Assembly: GCA_028708105.1 (NCBI GenBank)
Contig: JAQVZR010000060.1
Coordinates: 1 to 8,250 of the forward strand
Reading direction: 5' to 3'
Length of the DNA stretch: 8,250 bases
Source of the DNA: Desulfoplanes sp.
Lineage (GTDB): Bacteria; Desulfobacterota; Desulfovibrionia; Desulfovibrionales; Desulfomicrobiaceae
A program made the position numbers and the translations under genes. Below are positions 1 to 5,471 of the stretch, piece by piece. How positions within the stretch are numbered: the stretch's first letter is position 1; each line of letters starts with the position of its first letter. Below the pieces are notes generated by a model. It searched no databases. It saw nothing but the letters and a program-made list of their open reading frames with translations, and was not told the DNA's origin.

Positions 1-45
1 AGCTGTGATGTTTTCATACCCGTTGCGATTACAAGACCACTACGT

Positions 46-1437
46 ATGCCATTACCTCTTGTTGAACTTACCGGGATTTTAGCTTCCCCCGAATATCTGG
101 CGGCCCTGCTGGATCCTTTGCCTGTGGGCGTGGCGGTTCTCTCTCCTGAATTGGAGATTACCTTCGTGAATGCTGCCATGGAGGCACTGACGGGATTCAG
201 TAGGGGGAATATCCTGGGCAAACCCTGCTACCATGTGCTGCGCAGTACGGTGTGCATGAGTCATTGTCCTGTGAGAAATCATGAGGCCGGGACGGAAAGC
301 ATCTGTCTCGATGGCAACATCCTTGACCGGCATCGGGAAAAGATTCCGACCCGTCACAGTCTGACCCGGATTCGGAGCCGTGCCGGCAAGACACTGGCCT
401 ATATCGAAGCGGTCGAGGATCTGCGCCCGGCCAAACATGTTGAAGTGGCTAAAATTGAGTCTTCGGGATACAAACAGATCATCGGCCAATGTCCTTCCAT
501 GGACAGGGTCTTCCAAATTCTGCCGATTATTGCCCAGACAGATTCTTCCGTTTTGGTTACGGGGGAGACGGGAACGGGGAAGGATCTTGTAGCGGAGGCC
601 ATTCATCAGCATTCTTCACGTGCCAAGGGACCATTTATCAAGGTCAATTGTGGTGCTCTGCCGGAAAATCTTCTGGAATCAGAGCTCTTTGGACACTGCA
701 AGGGGGCCTTTACCGGGGCTGTGGAGAACAAACCGGGGTGGTTTAAGCTGGCGCATAATGGAACGCTGTTTTTGACGGAAATTGGGGATCTTCCTCTTGC
801 TCTGCAGGTTAAACTGCTGACCTTTCTTGATGACAAGGTCATTTATTCTCTGGGCAGTACACACGGGACCAAGGTTAATGTCCGGGTCGTTGCGGCGACG
901 CATCGTGATCTCGAGTCCATGGTCCGGGAGCATAAATTCCGACAGGATCTTCTTTTCCGGCTTAATGTTATTCGCGTTGAAATGCCGCCTTTGCGTGAGC
1001 GGGGAGAGGATCTTGTATTATTGCTGAATTATTTTGTCCAACAATTGGCGAAACAACTCAAAAAGAAAATTACCGGTCTCAGTTCCGGGGCCATGGCGTT
1101 GGTTTCTTCCTACGCCTTCCCGGGCAATGTTCGTGAATTGCGTAATATTATCGAGTACGCAGTGACTGTCTGTCAGGGACGTGAGATTGATGTCAATCAT
1201 CTGCCCCGCTACATGCGAAGTACGGATATCCGGCGTCCGGAGCAGTCTCCATTGCCCGAGAGGATGGTCCCTGACTTCAGGCCGCAACCCGTCTGCCCCA
1301 ATTGGACACATATGGAACGGCAATTGATCATGGATGCGATGATCAAAGCCGGAGGACGTAGATCCAAGGCGGCTGATATTCTGGGATGGGGCCGAAGCAC
1401 TCTGTGGCGAAAGATGAAAAAATATAAGCTGGATTGA
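46..1437 (+). CDS. PAS domain sigma-54-dependent transcriptional activator (bEBP), Fis-type HTH
   Basis: An enhancer-binding activator that would bind DNA upstream of a -24/-12 promoter and use ATP to open the sigma-54 RNA polymerase complex. Seen in the 463 residues: a PAS domain (about 16-125) with Cys61, Cys70 and Cys74; AAA+ domain with Walker A GETGTGKD (173-180), sigma-54-contacting GAFTGA (220-225), Walker B region GTLFLTEIGD (239-248), sensor I region VAATHRDL (282-289), arginine-finger region FRQDLLFRLN (298-307) and GNVREL (360-365); and a C-terminal Fis-type helix-turn-helix (about 434-463). The usual Walker B Asp is Thr244, while Glu245 is kept. There is no two-component receiver domain, so the PAS domain is probably the sensor. 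The ATG at 46 sits well before the PAS domain but has no good ribosome site, and the frame stays open to the window edge, so a start upstream is possible. The likely target is the NifX-like gene just downstream. Family call is secure; signal and target are inferred. Confidence 0.92.
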   Translation: MPLPLVELTGILASPEYLAALLDPLPVGVAVLSPELEITFVNAAMEALTGFSRGNILGKPCYHVLRSTVCMSHCPVRNHEAGTESICLDGNILDRHREKIPTRHSLTRIRSRAGKTLAYIEAVEDLRPAKHVEVAKIESSGYKQIIGQCPSMDRVFQILPIIAQTDSSVLVTGETGTGKDLVAEAIHQHSSRAKGPFIKVNCGALPENLLESELFGHCKGAFTGAVENKPGWFKLAHNGTLFLTEIGDLPLALQVKLLTFLDDKVIYSLGSTHGTKVNVRVVAATHRDLESMVREHKFRQDLLFRLNVIRVEMPPLRERGEDLVLLLNYFVQQLAKQLKKKITGLSSGAMALVSSYAFPGNVRELRNIIEYAVTVCQGREIDVNHLPRYMRSTDIRRPEQSPLPERMVPDFRPQPVCPNWTHMERQLIMDAMIKAGGRRSKAADILGWGRSTLWRKMKKYKLD

Positions 1438-1438
1438 G

Positions 1439-1460
1439 CCGGCAAAGAAGGCCATGCCGG
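1439..1460. repeat. Inverted repeat, possible activator-binding site
   Basis: CCGGCA (1439-1444) and TGCCGG (1455-1460) form a perfect 6-bp inverted repeat with a 10-bp spacer, immediately after the stop codon of the activator gene. Its centre lies about 66 bp upstream of the start site predicted from the -24/-12 element at 1490-1504. Fis-type activators bind such dyads, so it may be the upstream activating site, although it is closer than the usual 80-150 bp. There is no T-run after it, so it is a poor terminator. Function is inferred. Confidence 0.35.
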
Positions 1461-1489
1461 ATCTGGGATTAATGACGTTGATGTTTCGC

Positions 1490-1504
1490 CGGCAATGCTT
1501 TTGC
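1490..1504 (+). promoter_or_regulatory. Candidate sigma-54 (-24/-12) promoter
   Basis: CGGCAATGCTTTTGC matches the sigma-54 consensus TGGCACG-N4-TTGC at the invariant GG (1491-1492) and GC (1503-1504), with the required 10-bp separation, and also has TTGC at the -12 element. Mismatches are at the first T and at two positions of the -24 half. Transcription would start near 1516, leaving about 119 nt of leader before the NifX-like start codon. Its place between a sigma-54 activator and a gene of a family known to be sigma-54 controlled supports the call. Confidence 0.5.
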
Positions 1505-1634
1505 CTGTCCTTTGACTGCCTCTGATTGCTGTTCTCAACCGAGGGTAACGATTCCTTATGAAAACAACATCTTTTTATCCGAATGGCCTGCATCGCTTTT
1601 CTTTGGCGGATGCACGCGCAGGACGGTACTTGGC

Positions 1635-1952
1635 ATGAAAATACTTGTCCCCATCTCCGGCCTTGAAGTAGCTCCGCGCTTTGACATGGCACCTGAAGTC
1701 CTGATTGCGACCACGGATGAAAACAAGGTCATTGTTTCCACCCGGACCATGGTCCTGCCCCAGGCCTCGGCAGACGATCTTTGTTCCCTTATTCTTACCG
1801 AACATATTGATATCGTTGCCTGTAACGGTATTGAAGAAGAGTATTACCGTTTTCTTACCTGGAAAAAAATAACGATTATCGATGCCATCATGGATACGGC
1901 TGAAAATGCCCTTGCACTGGCGTGTTCTGAGAATACGCAGCACAACTCATGA
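1635..1952 (+). CDS. NifX/NifB-like (MTH1175 / dinitrogenase FeMo-cofactor superfamily) small protein
   Basis: A 105-residue single-domain protein of the superfamily that includes NifX, NafY and the C-terminal part of NifB, and the MTH1175-like proteins. Members bind or carry metal-sulfur clusters. The N-terminus MKILVPISG...VAPRFDMAPEVLIA is the family hallmark (beta strand, then a loop before the helix), and the rest (SADDLCSLIL, then GIEEEYY and FLTWKKI) fits the alpha/beta fold at normal length. The ATG at 1635 is chosen because the hallmark starts there. AGGA at 1620-1623 is a modest ribosome site, and the 41 in-frame codons upstream look nothing like the family and overlap the promoter region. 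Related proteins in Desulfovibrio belong to the ORP complex, whose operons are controlled by sigma-54 and a neighbouring activator, which matches the arrangement here. No ORP ParA/MinD-type ATPase genes lie downstream in the window. Cys58 and Cys64 are candidate ligands, but this is not established. Confidence 0.85.
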   Translation: MKILVPISGLEVAPRFDMAPEVLIATTDENKVIVSTRTMVLPQASADDLCSLILTEHIDIVACNGIEEEYYRFLTWKKITIIDAIMDTAENALALACSENTQHNS

Positions 1953-1994
1953 ATCAGACAGCTGTATATTTCACTATACGGATGAGGCGATCAT

Positions 1995-2031
1995 GGTGGA
2001 ACGCACACGTACCACCCCCGGCTATTTTTTT
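1995..2031 (+). terminator. Possible intrinsic terminator of the NifX-like gene
   Basis: GGTGGAACG (1995-2003) pairs with CGTACCACC (2008-2016) around a CACA loop, with one A-A mismatch in the stem. Seven T's follow at 2025-2031. The 8-nt gap between stem and T-run is longer than ideal, so efficiency is uncertain. It lies about 45 bp after the stop codon, where a terminator would be expected. Confidence 0.4.
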
Positions 2032-2054
2032 CCCGGCCATTTCTCTGTTATTAT

Positions 2055-2253
2055 TAAACCAAACCACGTTTGAGGGGTTGAGTTTTTTTCACCGCAAAGA
2101 ACGCTAAGGAACGCGAAGAAAAGCAATAAAACAAAGCTCAATCTATCCCAGATTCTTCCCCCTTCGCGTTCCTTCGTGCCCTTCGCGGTGAAAAAAGAAT
2201 TGAACTGTGATAACCTGTTCGAAAACTATGGTTCTGAAACTAGTTTTGGTTTA
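2055..2253. mobile_element. MITE-like palindromic repeat element, complete copy
   Basis: The left end TAAACCAAACC (2055-2065) is matched in inverted orientation by GTTTTGGTTTA (2243-2253), 10 of 11 positions. Inside lie two long inverted arms. The left arm 2083-2118 has a T-run, then CACCGC and units of the form CGCnAAGrA. The right arm 2162-2196 is its reverse complement at 24 of 29 positions outside the T/A runs. The whole can fold into one long hairpin with a loop of about 43 nt. The 21-bp left end recurs exactly at 8193-8213, followed by the same arm, showing a dispersed repeat. TA is present at both outer ends, as a Tc1/mariner or IS630-type insertion would leave. No coding capacity. CACCGCGAAG-type intergenic repeats are common in proteobacteria; the exact ends proposed here are inference from the terminal match. 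Confidence 0.6.
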
Positions 2254-2550
2254 GCCTGCTCGAATCGATTTTTGGCCATAGGCCACCGGGTCCGAAGCCT
2301 GTATGCAACCTACAAGGCCTCCAAAGACGATGATGTACTGCGAGCATGATCCTGCTTATGGTTTCCCTTGTCCTTTCCGCATGTGAAATCCATGCATCCA
2401 TCAATGCCCTGGACATTCATCTGGGGGGATTCAAGACCGGGGAAAATGATTGATCCGCTTTGACCCGTTGAGCAGGTCAAAGACTGCGCGTAGAGTGCTG
2501 ACGTGATTGCCGGGCTCAGCACAAAGAATGTGTTGCGAGATCCACTGGTT
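2254..2550. other. Intergenic stretch with no supported gene
   Basis: Lies between the MITE-like element and the greA terminator. A minus-strand frame of 81 codons (2310-2555) exists, but its composition (Ser/Thr/Gly/Cys-rich, no recognisable motif), lack of a ribosome site and overlap with the terminator region argue against a gene. It may be remnant sequence from older insertions. I see no tRNA, promoter or clear structured RNA here. Confidence 0.5.
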
Positions 2551-2608
2551 GACAAACAAAAAGCCCTGTCTTCTCCGCAGATATATCAGCGGCAGAGGAC
2601 AGGGCTTT
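2551..2608 (-). terminator. Intrinsic terminator of greA
   Basis: On the minus strand, CAAAGCCCTGTC pairs with GACAGGGCTTTTTG. The 11-bp core is 2560-2570 with 2598-2608, and the stem extends inward with a bulge (TCTCCGC against GCGGCAGA). The stem runs into TTTTTGTTTGTC at its 3' side. It begins about 20 bp after the greA stop codon, a textbook position. Confidence 0.9.
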
Positions 2609-2628
2609 GTAGTGTAATGGGATATTGG

Positions 2629-3114
2629 TTAGGCTTGGGATGATCTGTTAAAAGTTATCGAAATGATTTCGTATTCGATTTTGCCACGAGGGGCATCCAC
2701 GATAACTTCATCCCCAGCCTGTTTATCAAGGAGGGCCAAGCCCACGGGAGATAATACAGAAATCGTTCCATGGGCAGTATCGGCCTCATCTGGTCCCAGA
2801 AGGGTGTAGGTCTTTTTTCCTCCGGTATCGATGTCTTCCAACGTTACTGTTGCGCCAAAGGTAACGGTATCACCGCCCAGCGTCTTGAGATCAATAATAT
2901 TGAAACGGGGGATGCGGGATTCAATGAAATTGATTTTTGCTTCAAGCATGCCCTGGCGTTCTCTGGCCGCATCATAACCGGCGTTTTCGCGCAAATCGCC
3001 CTCTTCCCGTGCTTCTTTTATTGCCAGAACGATAGCAGGGCGTTCACTTTTGAGCTCTTCCAGCTCTTTTTGTACTTTTGCAAATCCTTCAACTGAAATA
3101 GGGATGCTCTCCAT
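2629..3114 (-). CDS. greA: Transcription elongation factor GreA
   Basis: Rescues backtracked RNA polymerase by inserting a coiled-coil through the secondary channel and stimulating cleavage of the transcript 3' end. The 161-residue length is typical. The N-terminal coiled coil (about 8-75) carries the loop EEGDLRENAGYDAA (37-50), with Asp40 and Glu43 as the acidic tip residues that help hold the catalytic Mg2+. The C-terminal FKBP-like domain (about 80-157) includes SPVGLALLDKQAGDEV (122-137), which is characteristic of the family. The start ATG has GAGGA upstream (complement of 3123-3127) at about 8-9 nt spacing. The gene is alone on its strand here, with its own promoter and terminator. Its leader contains a hairpin followed by a U-run, suggesting premature termination control. 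Identification is firm. Confidence 0.97.
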   Translation of the reverse strand: MESIPISVEGFAKVQKELEELKSERPAIVLAIKEAREEGDLRENAGYDAARERQGMLEAKINFIESRIPRFNIIDLKTLGGDTVTFGATVTLEDIDTGGKKTYTLLGPDEADTAHGTISVLSPVGLALLDKQAGDEVIVDAPRGKIEYEIISITFNRSSQA

Positions 3115-3153
3115 GGGTCTAATCCTCGAATTTTCTGATCTTTACGGAGCAAT

Positions 3154-3200
3154 ACTAAAAAAAGAGAGCCGCTCCCGAGACGTTTACGCCATGGAGCGGC
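3154..3200 (-). terminator. Terminator-like hairpin in the greA leader (attenuator candidate)
   Basis: Read on the minus strand, GCCGCTCC (3200-3193) pairs with GGAGCGGC (3175-3168), an 8-bp perfect GC-rich stem around a 17-nt loop. TCTCTTTTTTTA follows (about 3165-3154). It lies downstream of the greA promoter and upstream of the greA ribosome site, and no minus-strand gene upstream needs a terminator. In E. coli the greA leader also contains a terminator that yields the short GraL RNAs, so a similar arrangement is plausible. The loop contains AUG GCG UAA, a two-codon frame without a ribosome site and probably incidental. Confidence 0.65.
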
Positions 3201-3226
3201 AAATTATCCAAACATACTAAAACAAC
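3155..3226 (-). ncRNA. Possible short leader RNA from greA (GraL-like arrangement)
   Basis: If transcription starts about 7 nt after the -10 box at 3233-3238 and stops at the U-run near 3155-3160, an RNA of roughly 65-72 nt ending in a stable hairpin would be made. The arrangement parallels GraL of enteric bacteria, but no sequence similarity is claimed. Ends are inferred from promoter and terminator positions only. Confidence 0.3.
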
Positions 3227-3232
3227 AATTGA

Positions 3233-3261
3233 ACTATAGAACATTGTTCAGGGATGGTCAA
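3233..3261 (-). promoter_or_regulatory. greA: Sigma-70 promoter of greA
   Basis: Reading the minus strand, TTGACC (3261-3256) is followed by a 17-bp spacer and TATAGT (3238-3233). Each hexamer differs from consensus at one position and the spacing is ideal. It predicts a start near 3226 and a leader of about 110 nt before the greA ATG. No other gene lies between. Confidence 0.8.
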
Positions 3262-3865
3262 GAGGGGAGATATCCATGCACAGCAGCATTATATCGTTGA
3301 TCCCGGTTTAGATCATATCCTTTTTGATCCGGAAATCAATACTTGATTCCGTGACCCTGCTTTTTTCCGTGTAGACAAAACTGCATGTCCACAGGACCTG
3401 AAGTGGGAGAATGATTGCCGGTGACCAGAGAGCCGTTAAGCCCCGGTCAATGAATGCTGCGGTGAGAGTCTCGGAGGAAAAGACGAGAATCCCAGCAAAG
3501 GTTGCTCCTTTGGTAGTAACTGGTGGATGCTCGGATGCTCAAGGGCAGGTCAATACACTCTTTGTTTCCAATAACGGCAACCTGTAACATGACATGGCTG
3601 GAGAGATGCGCATGCACGCTGCTGGTTTGTTCAAGTCGTGTCAGGCTCTTTAAATACCCTGCATGAACATGGAGTGAAGGACCGATGATAATCTGGTTAC
3701 ATCGAAATGGTGACAAGGGGAAAAAATTGGGAAGGCCCGGATGTATGAGCACTGTCCATGTAATTTTTTCCTGGACTTTTTTGTTCTATCTCTCCTAGCG
3801 TGCAACCGGCTGGGTTTTTATGGGCGTATCTGTCCGGGGATTTTTTTTGAGAGAAATTTTTTTGT
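3262..3865. other. Gene-free stretch of about 600 bp between greA and the sirtuin gene
   Basis: No frame here has both a start signal and family-like composition. A 101-codon minus-strand frame (3447-3752) shows no recognisable motif and no ribosome site. A bulged inverted repeat, GGAAATCAA (3331-3339) with TTGATTCC (3343-3350), precedes a T-run at 3361-3366 and could be a weak plus-strand terminator. The last 60 bp before the sirtuin gene are rich in T-runs. I found no convincing promoter, riboswitch consensus or tRNA. The sirtuin promoter must lie somewhere in this stretch. Confidence 0.5.
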
Positions 3866-3872
3866 AGGAGGG
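3866..3872 (+). promoter_or_regulatory. Strong ribosome binding site deciding the sirtuin start
   Basis: AGGAGGG ends 8 nt before the ATG at 3881, a near-perfect Shine-Dalgarno sequence. It fixes the start of the sirtuin gene and suggests efficient translation. Confidence 0.9.
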
Positions 3873-3880
3873 TTTCGGGT

Positions 3881-4639
3881 ATGGACGACGCAAAGAGTGC
3901 TCGGGCCGCATCCATGATCAGGGGTGCACAGCATGTGACGGTATTTACAGGGGCAGGAATTTCTGTGGAGAGCGGTATCCCTCCCTTTCGGGGAGATGAA
4001 GGATTGTGGGCGCGCTATGATCCCCAATGTCTGGATATCTCTTTTTTCCACGCGTATCCGACCCAAGCTTGGGTGAACATCCGTGAAATTTTTTATGATT
4101 TCATGGGCAAGGCCCGGCCTAATGCCGCACATCTTGATCTTGCCCGTCTTGAAAAGAAGGGCATGGTCAAGGCGGTTATTACCCAGAATATCGACAACCT
4201 GCACTCGGAGGCCGGGAGCCGCAATCTCTGCGAGTATCACGGGACCATCAGGACGCTGACATGTACTGGATGCGGGCATGAAATCCCTGCTGCCGGTGTC
4301 TCGCTGGAACATCTGCCTCCCAGGTGTGCCCTTTGTGGTTCCGTGCTCAAACCGGATTTCGTGTTTTTTGGGGAACTTATTTCGGAAGATGCCGCCCGTT
4401 TTGCCATTGAGCAGACCCATCTGGCCGATGTCATGCTGGTTGTGGGGACCACGGGAGAAGTGATGCCGGCCTGTCTGATCCCTCAGTTGGCCAAGGAAAA
4501 TGGATGCACTATTGTGGAGGTCAATACCTGCCCGTCGGCCTATACAACCACGATTACGGATGTTTTTTTGCAGGGCCGGGCAACGCAGGTATTGGATCGG
4601 CTCGTGCGAGATATTGATAGAATCAAAGAGAAAGATTGA
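3881..4639 (+). CDS. Sir2-family NAD-dependent protein deacetylase (sirtuin)
   Basis: Removes acyl groups from lysines using NAD+, giving nicotinamide and O-acyl-ADP-ribose, in the cytoplasm. All core motifs are visible in the 252 residues: GAGIS (24-28) and IPPFRG (33-38) for NAD binding, TQNIDNLH (101-108), catalytic His120 in EYHGT, a zinc ribbon with Cys128, Cys131, Cys149 and Cys152, FFGE (162-165), and VVGTTGEVMPA (187-197), where most members have GTS. Length is normal for a bacterial single-domain sirtuin. The Tyr-x-x-Arg motif that marks CobB/SIRT5-type desuccinylases is not seen: aligning by eye on the MG...PN segment (75-81) puts Arg68 and Phe71 at those two positions. Deacetylation is therefore the more likely activity. 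The usual bacterial partner, an AMP-forming acetyl-CoA synthetase or a Gcn5-type acetyltransferase, is not in this window. The gene stands alone and is convergent with the operon to its right. Confidence 0.95.
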   Translation: MDDAKSARAASMIRGAQHVTVFTGAGISVESGIPPFRGDEGLWARYDPQCLDISFFHAYPTQAWVNIREIFYDFMGKARPNAAHLDLARLEKKGMVKAVITQNIDNLHSEAGSRNLCEYHGTIRTLTCTGCGHEIPAAGVSLEHLPPRCALCGSVLKPDFVFFGELISEDAARFAIEQTHLADVMLVVGTTGEVMPACLIPQLAKENGCTIVEVNTCPSAYTTTITDVFLQGRATQVLDRLVRDIDRIKEKD

Positions 4640-4690
4640 AGGACGCAGTCCTCAGGGCGCAGTGAAAAAAAGGACATCTTTAGCATCTCG

Positions 4691-4788
4691 CTGAAGATGG
4701 TAGTTCTCAGGGAACGCCGACCAGACGGTCGGCGTTCCCTGCACTGTATGAAGAAAATATGCGCATATTCTCTGTCCGTCATCTTCAG
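4691..4788. other. Multi-branched inverted-repeat structure between convergent genes
   Basis: CTGAAGATG (4691-4699) and CATCTTCAG (4780-4788) form a perfect 9-bp outer stem. It encloses a perfect 14-bp hairpin (4709-4722 with 4727-4740, AGAC loop) and a perfect 14-bp palindrome, AATATGCGCATATT (4756-4769). As RNA or extruded DNA this would fold as a three-way junction. It lies about 50 bp after the sirtuin stop codon. It may simply be a termination region, or a small structured element of REP type. Pairing is seen directly; function is not known. Confidence 0.5.
4709..4740. terminator. 14-bp hairpin, probable terminator of the sirtuin gene
   Basis: AGGGAACGCCGACC pairs perfectly with GGTCGGCGTTCCCT around AGAC. 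The stem is exceptionally stable, but no T-run follows on either strand, so it is either a hairpin that protects the mRNA 3' end or a factor-assisted terminator. Confidence 0.5.
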
Positions 4789-4808
4789 TCATCTATTGGC
4801 AGGATGCG

Positions 4809-4834
4809 AAAGGGCGATCGGATGGTCGCCCTTT
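4809..4834. terminator. Hairpin, probable terminator for the minus-strand operon (perhaps bidirectional)
   Basis: AAAGGGCGA (4809-4817) pairs with TCGCCCTTT (4826-4834) around an 8-nt loop. The A/T ends give a short U-run on either strand (CCCTTTGTT on plus, CCCTTTCG on minus). It lies about 60 bp downstream of the VOC-protein stop codon, between convergent transcripts. Confidence 0.55.
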
Positions 4835-4895
4835 GTTCCTGGAGCATATGAAAACGTTGGAAGTTAGAAAATGTTTGTGTTGTCGACTGCGCAGG

Positions 4896-5471
4896 CTATT
4901 TTCCCTTGAAGATAATCCCCTCTCCGGGATAGACCACGCGGTCTTTGAGCGGGGTTGGCTCAGGGATCTCTTTCCACACACCCTCCTGGGGCTCGGGACC
5001 TTCCAGGGCGGCCGGGCAGGGAGTTTTATCATGCATCTGAGGCTCACTGCGCAGATTGATTTCCGGGATGGGCACACTGAATTCTATGGGAATATTATTG
5101 GGGTCAAAGCTGTAGATAGAATGGATGAAACCGTGGTCCACAACCTCGGAAACCCAGATATCATTGGCTTCAAGTCTGTCTTTGATCGTCCAGAGTTCTT
5201 CTGTTGAGGACACCTGTAGAGAAATGTGATCAAAAGCAAAGGGACCTTGGACCGGCACCCCATGATCTTTTTCTGCTATTTTTTCCACCTTGGGCCATTC
5301 AAAAAAGGCAATCATGTCCTCGGAGGAAATCTGAAAAAAATATTGCCGGTATCCCGCGTGACCAAGGCCAGCAACCATCCGCATGTGTAAAAGATCCCGC
5401 CAGAAACGGATCGTGGTCTCCATATCCCGGGTGGCCATCGCCAGGTGGTTGATACCGGTGTAGATACTCAT
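4896..5471 (-). CDS. VOC (glyoxalase/bleomycin resistance/dioxygenase) superfamily protein
   Basis: A metal-dependent vicinal-oxygen-chelate fold protein of unknown substrate. Its 191 residues hold two beta-alpha-beta-beta-beta modules: the first starts at INHLAMATRDM (7-17) and ends at FFEWP (56-60), and the second starts at FDHISLQV (80-87) and ends at IPIEFSV (127-133). His9, Glu58, His82 and Glu130 sit at the four usual metal-ligand positions, so it is probably an active metalloprotein. About 55 residues follow the second module (PTPLKDRVVYPGEG near 172-185), an extension not needed for the fold. The ATG at 5471 is chosen because the VOC fold begins there and it overlaps the stop of the upstream gene as ATGA, indicating translational coupling. 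The in-frame extension upstream to 5585 lies inside that gene. It could act as a lyase, isomerase, epimerase, dioxygenase or resistance protein; sequence alone does not decide. Confidence 0.88.
   Translation of the reverse strand: MSIYTGINHLAMATRDMETTIRFWRDLLHMRMVAGLGHAGYRQYFFQISSEDMIAFFEWPKVEKIAEKDHGVPVQGPFAFDHISLQVSSTEELWTIKDRLEANDIWVSEVVDHGFIHSIYSFDPNNIPIEFSVPIPEINLRSEPQMHDKTPCPAALEGPEPQEGVWKEIPEPTPLKDRVVYPGEGIIFKGK

Noticed and set aside
1512..1634. N-terminal extension of the NifX-like protein by 41 codons
   Set aside because: The extension does not resemble the family, begins before the predicted transcription start, and the hallmark N-terminus begins exactly at 1635.
2083..2196. CRISPR array or simple terminator reading of the CGCnAAGrA repeats
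   Set aside because: Units are about 9-10 bp, contiguous and inverted about a centre, with no spacers of regular length; the same block recurs at 8193, so it is a dispersed palindromic element.
2310..2555. 81-codon minus-strand frame as a small gene or transposase remnant
   Set aside because: No motif, no ribosome site, and it ends at the greA terminator. I could not match it to any transposase family.
3447..3752. 101-codon minus-strand frame as a small gene
   Set aside because: Composition is unstructured, there is no ribosome site and no family resemblance.
3818..4420. 200-codon frame antisense to the sirtuin gene
   Set aside because: The opposite strand encodes an unambiguous sirtuin with all its motifs; this is a shadow frame.
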